64,000 nucleotides of DNA from Echinostoma caproni (lineage: Eukaryota; Platyhelminthes; Trematoda; Plagiorchiida; Echinostomatidae). The position numbers and the translations under genes are program-made. The notes under the pieces were generated by a model. That model searched no databases and was not told the origin of the DNA. It was given only the letters and a program-made list of their open reading frames with translations. The stretch spans positions 21,106-85,105 of the forward strand of contig UZAN01039822.1 in NCBI GenBank assembly GCA_900618425.1, written 5' to 3'. Positions 1-12,699 of this stretch are shown one piece after another. Numbering within the stretch: the first letter of the stretch is position 1; the number at the start of each line of letters is the position of its first letter.

Positions 1-3000
1 AAGACCAATAAAACCACTAAAGAGATATTCTAATGCAATTTTCTCTAAATAAAACTATAATTCTTCCTTTAAATTCTCTATGCTGTTTGCAAAAGCCTGT
101 AGTTATTGTAGTAAAAGTACAATGGTACAAAATCGCTGATTGAGGTTGTACAAGAACTGGCATTCAATATAGCCAGTATCTTTGAACCCGTTGGCCAAAA
201 TATGGGCATAATATTTGATAGGATATCAGACTATGCAAACGAGGTTGTCGGTGATGGAAAAGCCATTATTATTTGTCCATAAACGTTTTCGCAGCCTCAG
301 ATAGACGAGACAGATGAATTTCCCATCCAGGAATTGTAGATGACATCAGACAAGGACATGTTTTGATGAGTGTCGTTTCCTAACTGCAAGCTTTGTGATT
401 TTCTTCGCCTTCTTAATAGGTGTACTTGTGCAGGCGATTACAACATCATGACCACTACAGTCTATCACGAACTACATCCCCCTAAACCGAGGCTGGTTCT
501 GTGCACTAATAAAGATGTTTAGAATGAGTAGGTAAATATATATCTCTTCTACCCTGATTGACGTGAAGCGAAGTTATCGTATAGATGTTTTCCGTTCCAA
601 TTCAGTGTGAGTGAATGATTAAGCCTATATTAAAATCCTTTGAAAATGCTGCTAGCTGCATAACCATCGTTGCACACACATTTTCACAGTACGTAATCAG
701 TTTGAATTAATTCGCGCAAAATAATAAAACCAACAAGATTTCAATAGGAGTTTCGGAACAGAGTGATAGTAAAAGTCATAGTGAATCATACGAGAGGAGC
801 GAGGTTTTGAGCTCCTTTTTCCTTCGTAGACAAACATAATTGCCGCACTCCACCTACATAATTTTGATCACCGGACGTAAAAGTGCTGTAGTTTTGATTG
901 GATGGAAAAGTTGATGCAGATCGATGAAACCCCATAAAAATGTTGGATTTGTGTTTTCGTTTTCGAGGACGGTTCATGAGGGCCAGGAGGTGGAAGCTAA
1001 TTTAATTGTATGCCCGAAAGAGGAGCTTTGAACGCAGGCAGAGTGCAGTGAGCGTGCTGTTTGCCCCAAACTATGCATGAGTTGACTTTTATGTGCCTGA
1101 AAACGTGGGGATTTATACACAAATATGTGGCATACACATGGGTTTCCAGGCGCAAAACCCTCTTTATGGAGCTCATGTTTTCTATCGAGTTACCATGAAA
1201 CTATCCTTTTCAATCACCATACCCTACTACTTATTGCTTTTTATGTGGGTCTGGGGAGAAATCTCTTTCACTGTTTACCTATTAAATCGTTCAAAATGTC
1301 CGCTTTTGAAGATAAACTTTTTGTTTTATATGCAGCGAACATACACTAAGTATGACTTCCGACAATACTAGAGAAAAGTTTTTACAGGGAATTTCTGATA
1401 TACTTGAAATGATTTTGATCCACCTTTTGGATATAGAATGTAGATCGAGTTATAGGAAGAGGAATAAATTATTCACTAACAGCTGAATAAACAGATTAAA
1501 TACCTAGGGCAGTTACCTATAGAAAACGAAACTGATTACTTAAATGTCTAATTAGGTATACAGGCATGTATACAAGGAGTTTATCTGACCCCAACTAGGA
1601 GATCTGAAACCCCCATTTCACCGTTTAAGGTCATTTACGAGTTTGCCTCACACAAAGAGCAGGCTGCCATAATCACCATGATCATCCCTTTTCCTCAACA
1701 AGCTTTACAGATTGCAGCTAATACAAGAATAATTATAATTGTTATTGCATACGGATGAAAGTATAGACGAACCTCTAAAACAAAAACGTGTATTACATAA
1801 TCGAACTCTGTGCGAACGTTTCCTCGAATGAAGCTTCCCTTTGAAAGGTGATGATATTGAACGCAATGTTTTCATTTTTTTTTCAGTTTCTGAGGTCAAC
1901 AGATTATCGCCATTGTAGGTCCTAAAATGGAAAGCGGAAAATGTTTGGGCTTCCTTGTGTATCTTTACAGATATTCAGGTTGTACAGATAGAGTGGTCAG
2001 GGAGGGGAATGAGATTCTTGATTGAAGATAAAACGCACAAACAGTTTGCAATATCTGAGCATTTGATTTGTGAATTGCCTTTTCCAATGTTTTTTCGGAC
2101 GTTAGAACGTTATTCCTTTAATTAACTTTGATGTAACTCATCAGAATTAAATTCGTTTCCGTGTACAAAATTAAATTTTAAACGTATACAGTACTTTGCT
2201 TTTAATATTGAATAAGAAGGCCTTCAACCAAACGTCTTATTCTCGACTGCACTAAAAAGCAACGCAAACATTACGTATTATTGTGAAGCCATTTCGTGCG
2301 AAACAGCTGCACACAAAGCGAGCGAAATACACGTTCTTGGTTTTGCTTCACGGCTGATTCGAGCAGTCGAATGGAATTCAATTGACTTTCATTTGGAAAT
2401 CGTATGAGAATTCCGTCTTACTTTGCAGTTATGTGCATTTGCCAAGCAGTTCAATGAGTTTGTTGCTGGCAAGATTGCTTCAATACGAAGAAAAAAACGA
2501 GAAAAAGAACGAACGAGGGGAGAAGTCATTGGGGCATAAGTAAGAGATACATACCACAAATTTTTATCTGCATACGAAATGAAACTTTCATTGGCATTGA
2601 GTATCAGTTGTGGTTGGGATAAACAAGCCCCACGGGACGAGACGTACGAATGTAATTTGCAGTTCGCACAAAAACTCAAAACTGCCATGAAAATACAGTG
2701 AGGACAATCAATCAATCATGAAATAAAGATGAATGTTGTTTATCACACCAAAACACTACTTATTTGAAGGTTCCGTGTCAAAATATTTGCTAGTTTTAGT
2801 GAACAATGAATAATAAATAAATAATACAGTTCTGGTAGGCCTTTTTAATGGCTTACAATTTTTTCATTGGCTTTTTGTTGTTAACTTTTCCATTTTGCTT
2901 TAGGTAGTCTAAATGCAAAATTGCCTTCCTGACACCGAATTTGATATAATATCGTATAATGCGATGTCATCAGCCGAAAACCGTCGGCCTAGCCTGTAGG

Positions 3001-3165
3001 TCCTTCCCCTATGCTGCACCATAGTCTGCACGCATCACTGTTTCTTCTAATCTTGTTCAATGTCTACAAATGAATCGCGGTAGAGCAAAAGTAGTCTGGG
3101 TACTTGTAAAACTATGCCATGAAATAATCTGACTAGGAGGAAACTGTCCACCCCTAAGGTACATC
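1..3165. other. Unassigned non-coding stretch
   Basis: No convincing exon or RNA gene is visible. Open frames here are short and overlap on several frames, as expected by chance in AT-rich sequence. The only hint of protein ancestry is a weak reverse-transcriptase-like patch near 300-400, listed separately. The stretch lies upstream of the RhoGAP exons and could include part of one of its introns, but no splice pair supports that. Confidence 0.5.
300..400 (+). mobile_element. Possible LINE reverse-transcriptase remnant
   Basis: Two adjoining frames read DEFPIQEL and, after a shift, DDIRQGHVLMS. This recalls the region of RTE-type LINE reverse transcriptases around motif B, where a short strand leads into a G-V-R-Q-G-x-V-L-S-P block. 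The match is short, crosses a frameshift and is followed at once by stops, and no YADD box follows it downstream. It is consistent with a very old LINE fragment, but chance similarity cannot be excluded. Confidence 0.22.
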
Positions 3166-3423
3166 GTGTCAACTCATCAATGTGCACACGATTCTCCGGC
3201 TCACGAAGGTTCATTGTTGCAAACACTGGAACTGGAATATGATTATCTCATTGAACATGATCGACACCGCACCGATAACAGTGCTCGAGACGAAATCATC
3301 TGCATAGATGGATTTAGTGTAGTAACCGTAGACCAACACAACACTTCTTGTTGCGCTGTGAAGGGGATCTTTCGCACCAATGCCACAGTTGCCTCAGATT
3401 ATCAAATGCTAATCTTGCCTTAG
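3166..3423 (+). mobile_element. Possible Ty3/gypsy RNase H end fragment
   Basis: The frame reads EGSLLQTLELEYDYLIEH and then DRHRTDNSARDE. In Ty3/gypsy polyproteins the end of RNase H and the connection domain follow the pattern G..ARWL..L..YDF.IEHRPG..H.NADALSR, so the EYDYLIEH core and the spacing fit. The expected ARW, RPG and NADALS residues are mostly lost. No integrase or reverse transcriptase was recognised beside it. If real, it is an isolated, strongly decayed fragment; it may also be a chance ORF. Confidence 0.3.
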
Positions 3424-6400
3424 CTTCACCTTGGGTGATCTCTCACACACCTTCACTAGTTGTTAATTTAGATAACTTTCGACCACTTATAAGGTTTCAC
3501 TATCCAAAAAAGAGCGTACACGAACTCCTGTCATTCCTGCAGTTGCACCTTGTACTTTGCTTGTCCCATTCACAAGCTACACTAAACAATCGAAACTACG
3601 AAGCGGTTTAGTACGTTCATGCATTACTGGGATGAGCGATATCATTCACGTTCTCTAGGTTTGGAATCTTGTCTTCATTAAGCTNNNTGTCTAACGTCAG
3701 AGCTTGTTACTTTTAACAAAACTCTTAGGAACTCAGTGGACAAGTCAAAGAGAAATGGAAAGATAGAGGAGCTCTAATCTATCCAACGGATGATGGATAA
3801 CATGATTGGAAGTTTCCCGTGAGTACTAGCTTTTCCTGAGGTGAGATGGTAAAGTGCCCCTAAGAATTAACCAGCCGATCAGTGTGCCTAACTTTGCCTT
3901 GGTAGTAAGAAGTACTACAATGGTTCCTCGTCTCAATACGTGTATGTCGGTGTAGTCAATGCCGACGAAAAAGGAAATTTCATCCATGTTATCACAGAAT
4001 GTAACCAGCTCTTCTCGGATGCACCTTTCGCGAATCACGAATCTCAAAAGAGGTAATCAATACAAACATAATCCCTGATCCAATCGGTCATTCAAAATCA
4101 CTAGTGACCAGTGAATGTTTTTCTCAGTTGGTTTCCATGTTGATTGATTATCTATCCTTTTATTTTCGCCACTGATTAAATTTATTGCCACGCCCATTTT
4201 ATCAAGCTGCCTTTGACATAAACGATTCAGTTTAATGTTTCCCGTCCAAAATATAATGGTTTTACCATGTCCCAAGTCATTACGGGCAGCTAAGCAACAT
4301 GGAAATAGCAAGGTCAAAATTGACAACCAATTCCTGCTTGTTCGTGTTAATGTGTTCATGTATATTGGACGAGTTGAGCTTATTGATTTCAGTTTTGTGC
4401 TTATCTAAGTCCATGTGTGAGCGTGTGCATTTGTGACTGTCAAAACGCACCTGTGATCACGGGCACCACTAGGCGATCGATTAGTCGATGTGCATATGAA
4501 TGCGTGGTGTGTGTTGTTTGTCTTGCTCCGCCCGCACTTGCCAACAAGACGCACTCGTCGTGACGTAACGTAGCGTGCGATGAGTGATTTGAAAACATTG
4601 TTCCAAACGGATTGAGGAGATCCGGTTATTGTTCTCCCTATCAACGTCACTCTACAATGAGGGAACTTTGGCTCTTCGAACGAAATCTTACACCGATATG
4701 GTAGTCGACAGCACAAAGTACAAAAGTGTGTTTAAGGCCTATGGACATCTTTCATTCGATGGACAAACCAGTCATGGAAATAGAGTGAGCACGGCCCATG
4801 CGGATCATGCACATACCTCAACTGTTCTTATGGTAGTTGAAATTATTGGTAACCAACTTGGGTATCCGAGTGGGTAGGCTCTGGAACTCGAACCCTCACT
4901 GCTCACATAATAACATAATGAAGAGATTTCCAAACAATCGAATACGATAGATTAAACTCATTCTATAAAAGGTTTGTTATACGATAATGCTGTACACTCA
5001 AGCAGAAACGTGAGCTCTGTGAAAATTGGAGGAGTGATCAGTTCACCTTCACAACGAAACAAAAGGAAACTACTTAATAGGCGACCGCACTAACATTATA
5101 TAAACATGACGTTTTAAACCATCAATCAAACGTATCCTATCAGAATCGAAGTCGTTATACACAAAAGTATCTCACTGTTCAATCTACCGAACGGAGAAGT
5201 GAAAGATAAAGTGAGTACCATCAAAAAGGGACAGCAGATATGCATGCTATCTACAACCGTTGTTTGAGAGGATAGGAAGATGCATTTCTTTTCTCCTGAT
5301 GATTTAATTAATGATTGGCTAAGTAATTTGATTTCATACATTCCATTTCATTCGAACATTCGCATAGAAATATCACGTTAATTTTTTTATGCGCAACAAT
5401 ATGTATGTAGATGTAGCCATGTATGTATTAACAAACGGCTCTGTGTTCCCGTAAAGTAATGTCATTGATAGAAGCTCAATTGGAAGCACCAAGTTCCCCG
5501 GTGTGTGGTCTCGTGAGCAGTCCAACTTATGGCCAGCAGCGAGATAATGCAGTTGGGTGTCATGATGAGGGGTACTGGTGCATATACTCAATTTTTTCTT
5601 GAATTTAGTCTATATCAATTCACTGCATATATTCATCTAGGCATTCTCCTAATTTCTGGTTACTCTTTCTTCATTGTTTGAAAAAGTGGGTGATAGAAAC
5701 ACCTCAAGCAAAACTGGATTTTTGAAGTGTAAGGCTAATGATTGAATTAACCGAAATGAATCGAAGCTGATATCTCTTCCGTCCTCGTTGATCCTTCTAG
5801 CGGGGAATGAAAACGCAACAGTCAAAAGTAAAAATATGAGGAAATGATGAAAAGGAAAACTCAACAGAAACATTTCAAAGTAATTGCATTTATCTAACAG
5901 TTAACATGAACGTCCAAATGTAAATCAGAAATGAAAAACTGATGCTTTGGAAACAAACCACAAAATATGTTTTGTCGAAGCAGCGGTTACCAAAATATAG
6001 TTTGTCCATGGTCAGAAATAAAATAAAAATAGATCAAACGCCAACAGGAAACTGAAATATGAAGTGGTAGGATTGCTTGGAGTGTTTGATTTCACTTTCA
6101 GAAGCGTGAATACAGCTACTTACGGGCAAGGGTGAAATTAAGGAATTCACTGCATGCAACCGTTTACTGGAAGTAGTTGGGATTATCAACTTAAATTGCA
6201 TTGAAACAGTAGAAATTTGTTCAGATAAGAAGATTGATATCTTTCCGACAGATACTAATCCGCCTTTTCTCTTGTGACGCGATGCTATTAAGAGTCTTTT
6301 CTAACTGTGAATACGTCGATCACAATAATGTCTCCTTTATTTATCTACATTATTTCCGATCTTGATCTTTTGACTTCTCTGGATTCATTTCTCTTTTATT

Positions 6401-6479
6401 GTGATCTACTACAGAATTGTGAATTGCGTTCGTGCTTTTCTCAGTTTCTTTGCAACCTTAATGCACCGAAATTCTCCCT
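3424..6479. other. Unassigned stretch with an assembly gap
   Basis: No gene recognised. Three undetermined bases lie at 3685-3687. Overlapping ORFs near 4405-4877 on both strands show no motif. Two short segments, 4870-4910 (AACTCGAACCCTCACTGCTC) and 5500-5530 (TCTCGTGAGCAG), resemble parts of the SINE family described at 12.5, 29.9 and 52.7 kb and may be degraded copies, but this is too weak to call. Confidence 0.4.
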
Positions 6480-6615
6480 TTTCTCTTCAACTCTACTTTA
6501 AGGTTTCCTGTCTTTCTCCTGCTGCTTTGTACAAACAAGCAGCCAAAAGATACCAACCAAAAACGACACGAAAGTGCATGGCTATTGGTTGTACCAACTG
6601 AAACCGAAACGTAAG
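6480..6615 (+). mobile_element. RTE-type LINE 3' tail (copy 1)
   Basis: Only the 3' untranslated end of the LINE is present. It shares with the copies at 11.5, 19.0, 24.5 and 27.0 kb the succession of a pyrimidine-rich segment, a CAAGCAGCCAAAAG-like box, an AAAGTGCATGGCTATTGG-like box and a terminal GGTTGTA...ACTGAA. No coding part remains upstream. The copy is in + orientation. Confidence 0.5.
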
Positions 6616-9600
6616 AAGAGGAAAAGGCAAAAAGAACTCTCTGGAATTCTCAAGTTCTTGAAAAAGGATGAGGATTTCACTGTACGATTATACGTTAGAG
6701 AGAGGGGGCGTAACGCCTGTAAATGTTTAAGAGAGATCAAAACGACAGTCTGCAAGGCACAAAGTCCGCGGTAATAACGGTGAAACGGAGATGACAAAAC
6801 GATTGCTCGGCTTTGAGGGAATTAGTGAAGGATGTAAATAGAATAACTACAAGTCTGATGGTCTCATACTGAAAACGGTTAGTGGCTATTAAGGACACAT
6901 TAGGAAAAGATGCGGTTTTAATGAAACTAAACAGGAATATTTATCGAAAAATGTATCCTGAAGACCTGGTCGTATGCAATCATTTTGTATTTTGAAGAGG
7001 CCAAAATGCACATCGGGTTGTTAGCATAAGATTGAAACCCAAGAGTATTAGGCAGCTGCTTACGTTCAGAGGAAGAGATTCGTCGTATTCTGACTCCAAC
7101 TCTCAGTCAGTATAAAGTCAGTGCAAACGTTAATTTGGAAATGCAAAGTGGGCATCGCGTTTCTCTGAACTATTTCCATAGCCCTGCATTATTCACTGTT
7201 TCAACTGTCTGTACATGAAATACTGTGGTCAAGAAAATGTTTTCGGTTAGTGTTTTAGTTTCTCCACAGTCAGCCATCAGGCAACAGCTAGTTTTCAGAC
7301 TAGAAATAATTCTTCCATTAAAACATTACTGACTACTATATTTTATGTTACTGCTCATATGAATGAAAGGTGGTAGAGAGCAAAAGTTACTTTCAGTGGT
7401 TTATCAGCTCTTACAAATCATCTATGCAACAAAGGCGTATATTTAGTTGATCTGGTAGCACAATCAAATATGGATTCTCATTGCATTGGATTTGTAACCT
7501 TCAAACCAATCGCTGGCTTCAAAACCAATATTGTTTCGTTACATATTATGTCGCTGTGATTATGGTAAGAAAGTGTCATCAAGGAAATATATTAGATTGC
7601 TTAGGCTCAATGAATTCTGGTTCACGCTAACTTCACTGTTGTCACAATCACAAGGTAGATCACTGTTCATCAAAATTGTCTTATGTCCCTTTCTCTTTTT
7701 ATCTTTCTAGCTCCCAAGTGAATTGAAGTGATTGTTTTCGTGTAAAAACTCTTAGGTGATATGACGATTTACTAAACCTGCAGAAATTAGACGACGTTGC
7801 ATAGCTGAACGCAGACCTCGCTCAGCTGTGGCGTCTTCTAGGTATAAAATGCTATTGCAAGATTAGATGCACCCCACTTCCACTTTCAGTTCAGCCAAAT
7901 GAAATCAAAATAAAATGAAATAATCTAAGTTTCTCTCCAGAGTGTTGTCTTTCGGACGAGGCTAATAGATGGTTGGGGATATTGGGTGATATGAACACTA
8001 GTCGTATACAGTGGCAGTTGTTGGTCTATTCACATTCTTCATGCATCATTTTTTTGCATCGCACTATGTGTTTATATCACTTGCCTATAATTTGTTTGCT
8101 ATCAAACTTTTTTTCTTTATACGTCCAAAATACAGTTGTCAGAGAACAATCAGCTCTTATTGATTGACCCGTCATATATCTATTATGTCGAGACCAAGCT
8201 GTTCTCCAATTTATTGTAATACTTTCAATTCTCTGAATAATATGTCAAGTTCTCCCTCATTGAAACACTGGTACACATTCACGTTGTAACACATACAGAA
8301 AACGAAATAAACAACGGGCCTGGAATTGAATTAAGTGAACGAAGTCAGATACTAGTACTGCTTTACGCCAATCTCAAATTCCAGAAACTAGAATCGAATG
8401 TTTTCTGTTCGACTGCTAAAAATAAGGGGGGCAAAATGCTACTCATTTTTCACCGAGGCGGCGAAATATGTTCTTAGCATTCATAAGATCTCAGTGAGCA
8501 AGTCTGTTTAGATTAATTCATCCTCTGATCACTACAATTGTACCAAAGGAAAATAATATTTCATGTTTGTGTAATGTTTTGATATAGGCGATTTGGTTGA
8601 TGGATTTGACCAGTCATGTTATTGCGGGTATAAGTTATTGGAGATAAATCTTGTCTGCTATACTAGTGATATCCCTTCAGGAATAAAAACAACTTTTCCG
8701 TGCGACATAGAGTTTGATTTCAAACCATAAAACAAAGCGATTGTGTTCAGCTTACTAGGTCTGCTTTTGCACGCCTTTTGGTGCGTACCGAACTCTTTTG
8801 CATATTTTATTTTTCCTGTGTGGAAAACACCTTAAAAGACGCGCGCGCGTGGGTCCCCCGCGAACACATGTACGTTCACTCCGTACGACAATTTCTGTGC
8901 CAAACGTCTGTTCATTTCTCTGCTTATCATGGCGTTAGGTCAAGCGCTGCCACTGATCACTCATGCTCGTATGCAAATCACTCCTGGACAGATATACGAA
9001 GCAGAGGAGACCTTTGAAAAGACGAGTTTACCGGTCTGAACTAATGTGCACACCTAGAGGAGAAACTTAGCAGAGTGAGAATTGTTTTGATTCAGCAGTG
9101 GATTTTCATTGAAGTCACATATTATACAAATTCATCGAATTTACGGCAAATATTTATGACCACTCTTACGCTTAAGAACCACCATCACTACCAGTAGCAG
9201 AAGATTCATCTTACCAAACACGAGAACAACATTCTTCAGTGTTCTGCTCTAAATCTTTTAGGGTAAACTTATAATATATAGCTGGCGCGAGTAGTTTTGT
9301 TTCTGTGTTGGAATTCTCGTTTCGGTTAGAAGTCAGAAACAGTCTTTGAGGCTAGTCTGATAAGGGGGGCGTATATTTGTTTTTTGACAAGCAAAACTGG
9401 GGAAATCACATTCAAATAACTGAAGAACTTCAAGCTTGTTCCTTATCGTCACATATGACTGGGAATTTCGACACTTTACTGTGAGTTAGTATTAATTTCG
9501 CAATTTTCGTTTCGGTATTTCGGTATATTTTTCTTTGTAATATTTCTTCAAATCATTATCACAGTCAGTACTGAAGAACAATTCAGTTTAGTTCAGGATT

Positions 9601-11479
9601 GAGAAGAAGAACTAGACAAATGGATAGGGTAGTTGTCCAAGTAGGTGCCTAAGACTTTAGGGCACGGCATACTTCGCGGTTGCCCACACCGACAAACGGG
9701 TTTTTCTTTGGGAACCCTAACCGGATCCTTCGACTCAAAAATCAGACCCACGAGGCAGTGGGGCGTAAGTTCAACGCGGGAGCGCGAACAAAGCACCCGT
9801 GTGGGAGCTTCTAGAAACCTGTCACGCGGTATTCCTGTGATACAACCTCTCAGTTTTTTGTGCTAATGACCAGATTTGTAGGTCTTGGCTGCGTTTAAAC
9901 TTGCGATTTATGAAATTATGGTAATATCTTCCTTAATAAGGTTTGAAAAATCAAATTTTCATAAAAATAGGTAAGTCCGTTTGCTTGTTTAGTATCCTTT
10001 CAGTCTGATTAAAAACAGTCTCAATGCTGAGATGATTAATCAGATTAATTAATAAGAAACAAGAGTGCAGTTTAGTTGCTGCTCCAGGTGTAACTAAAAT
10101 GCAAAATTGATCTGTCCGTACTGAGTACGATGAATGGCGGAACGATTTCGATTACGTATTGAAATTGGTTCGCTAGTCCCCAAATATCAGACATTTCCGT
10201 TTTGATCCCATTTATTTATCGTCCCGTATTCAGACAGAGAGGTTGAAACGAAGCAGTCCACAATCAGCCGAGGTCAGGATGTGTCAAATATTTGTTTCAG
10301 TTGTTGGATTTTCCGGAATATATTTGAGATCCCCTATCCCATTTGTCACTGATCTGTAGTGTTGCCTTCTGAGTATGCCCTATATCACCATAATGGGCGA
10401 TGAATGAATGAATAGTTGACCCGATGAATTTCAAACTTCACTCCGGCATATTTCCGGAGTATTGTTTTAAACACAAAATGCACGCAAGGTTTTCTGAAAA
10501 ATATGAAGATCACTGCTGATGTTATACAGCTAAGAAAAAAGTAATTAGTGTATGAATGACAAAATAATTTCCCTGATAATACACTACTGAATCTGCGGTT
10601 TGCAGCACTCTTTACGAAAAAATTCATTCACTAATAAAGTATTTATTAGCGATGACAACGTAAACTCAGTGTGACGATTCAGTATGTTAAGAATAGAGTC
10701 GTCTGACCCACAAAATATTATCTTTGTTTCATCGCTATTCGGAAATCTATTCCATTGTATTCGATTGCGAGTGTTGTATAACGAAATGATAGTAGTAATA
10801 TCACTTGGTTGATTCATTCAATTTCATGTTCCGGAATTTCGCTTTCAGCAAATTGTATCCCTTAAAAATGTTGTCGCAGTCCTTTTTTCCACCTGATATA
10901 TTACCCTGACCGTCGATTACTGGCTGCGGTTAGTTTCTAAAAATTTTATTGCACACGTTTAAATTACAATAGGGCGTAGAAGGCGTTTACGAAATTGATT
11001 AAAATATGGGCGAAGTCTATCACCATTTCAAACTGCCGCCGAATTTTCGTTACCACTGTTTGACTGCACCCCATTCTTTAAAATAAAATATCAGTCTATC
11101 TGTGCAATACGCCCAAAGGAGGTAAAATAATCATAGTTATATCACAACCTAATCGAATACGCTCAAAATTCTACCGTTTGTGTACTGTGAAAGTTATTCT
11201 TTCTAAGCAAGCGCATCGGAGACATTATTAGATATGGTAAGTCGTTGAATAGCACTGATATCACATTTATGCGCACATTCCACGAGATGACCTACCAATG
11301 TCGAACGTGTATGAAATTCAGACTACCTTTTGTAACTTGTCACTGATTGTTCTGGGTGTAGTCCGTTAATTGAATACTTTGTGTGAATTGATTTGCAAAA
11401 TAATGCTTCGTCAAGAAAATGTCTGCATTGAATCATTCAAACGAACCCTCAAAGCGCCATTGGGTATCGCGTCACGGAT
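6616..11479. other. Unassigned stretch
   Basis: No exon, RNA gene or transposon coding region recognised. A GC-rich island at 9640-9850 is listed separately. Another GC-rich patch at 8830-9010 has an open + frame of 79 codons without any recognisable motif. The RhoGAP exon that should carry the arginine finger was looked for here (Gly-Ile-Phe-Arg context before a donor site) and not found. Confidence 0.4.
9640..9850. other. GC-rich island of unknown nature
   Basis: This roughly 200-bp block is clearly richer in G and C than its surroundings and is open on both strands (+ 9645-9866, - 9593-9796) without a recognisable domain. A GTAAGT at 9765 could act as a + strand donor, but no acceptor with coding support lies upstream. 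In a genome this rich in repeats, a fragment of an interspersed repeat is the most likely explanation. Confidence 0.3.
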
Positions 11480-12215
11480 GAAGTGTCGACGCACATATAG
11501 AAGGCTCGACTGGCATTGCCAAATTGAGACATTTTTGGCTCGTCGCGACATCCGGCTGACAGTGAAGGGTTGTGTAAATGCTGCAGCAGTTAGGTCAGTC
11601 CTGCTCTACGATCCAGAGACTTGGCCGTTACGGGAAGAAAATAAACAGACAGTTTCGGTGTTCGAACGTCACTGTCTACACTGCATTGAACGATTCTGAT
11701 GGTTGAACAGGGCATGCAATGCTGTGTTTAGGTGCAGACGTTTAGGCAATCACGGTCGTCCACTGCAAGAAATGGTCGATCTCCTTAGACTTCGCTGGTG
11801 GGGACTTGTGTTGAGCTTGTCATCAACTAGGTTGCAACGGTACGTGATGTTTACCAAGACAGGTAGTGGATAGAAGAAGGTCAAGGACGGTCGAGCTAAA
11901 ACTTGGCATGAGCGTATGAAAATCCTAACCTGGAGACTGGATCAAACAGTTCCTGTCAGAATTTCTGGATGGGGACCCCGAGATCATGATAACCGGTGGT
12001 TATAAACACTTAGTAATATGGCTGGATGGCGCTCGTGTATCTATTAATTATTTTTGCAACCCCAATTTACATGAATACTCAACCTTTCCTTTGAATTTGC
12101 TCACAACATTCCAATCTTCATTCCGCTCCTTTATTCAAATAGGCGGCTAAAAGTCACCAGCCGAAACCGGTGCATGACAATACATGATGAATGGTTGTGG
12201 AAACTGAAAACTGAA
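11480..12215 (+). mobile_element. RTE-type LINE 3' end with ORF C-terminus (copy 2)
   Basis: The longest of five related LINE 3' ends. Reading across stops and frameshifts gives, in order, LLYDPETWPLREENKQTVSV, FERHCLHCIERFW, LRLRWWGLVLSLSSTRLQRY, KTWHERMKILTWRL and GWGPRDHDNRWL. This is the C-terminal signature after the reverse transcriptase of RTE-clade LINEs (LLYGSETW..., VFDHRCLR..., RLRWLGHVLRMP..., GWGPRD...). The coding part is followed by the shared 3' untranslated tail, which ends near ATGGTTGTGGAAACTGA. The upstream endonuclease and polymerase domains are absent, the usual result of incomplete reverse transcription. At least two in-frame stops make it non-functional. It lies 2.5 kb before the first visible RhoGAP exon, in the same orientation. 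Confidence 0.8.
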
Positions 12216-12524
12216 TAGGTTTTCGCAGCTTTCGTTGACCGTTCATTCGATTGCAAGCAAGACAAACACGGAAAGCGTGAAACAAGGAGCATACTGCTAG
12301 ACACTAGAAAAAAATCAAAATGATAATTTTAGAGTAGTAAATTTGGAATGATCCATTCAATTGTTTACAGGCACCAAGCACCGTTGACGATTTTGGGTGG
12401 GGGTTTTAATCCCTAGGAGATCGTGAATTTCCCACTATTTGAATGCGTTTATAAGCGATATAGAGATTGGTGAACCTTCGAATAGATTATTCTGAATTGA
12501 CTCTTAATTACTTATACCATTTGC

Positions 12525-12690
12525 ACAAATCGATGACCGTCGACCGTGAAGATCAAGGGCAAGGGTTTGAAGCCCTCGATTCAAATGTCCGCGGTTCGAG
12601 TCCTGACAGGAACATAAACAGTCTGCACTGCTCACGAGTCCCAAACGGGACAACACAGCTGCCCAGTGCTCTTTATCGGCCATCATAAAT
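12525..12690 (+). repeat. tRNA-derived SINE-like repeat (copy 1)
   Basis: A polymerase III B-box-like motif GCGGTTCGAGTCC lies at about 12590-12602. It is followed by the family core: a CTGCACTGCTCACGAG segment, a CCCAAACGGGAC segment and ACAGCTGCCCAGTGCTCTTT. The same core, in the same order, follows B boxes in the copies at 29.9 kb and (inverted) 52.7 kb, so this is a dispersed family rather than a tRNA gene. A clear A box is not visible. The 73-codon ORF that overlaps it is a by-product. Confidence 0.6.
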
Positions 12691-12699
12691 ATTTTTATT

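Noticed and set aside
201..260. SDYANEVV as a reverse-transcriptase YADD box
   Set aside because: It lies upstream of the RQG motif on the same strand, the wrong order for a reverse transcriptase, and the second Asp is missing.
3348..3423. KGIFRTN as the missing RhoGAP arginine-finger exon
   Set aside because: No donor with the required phase follows, and the surrounding residues do not match the domain start (no GL..EGIFR..G context).
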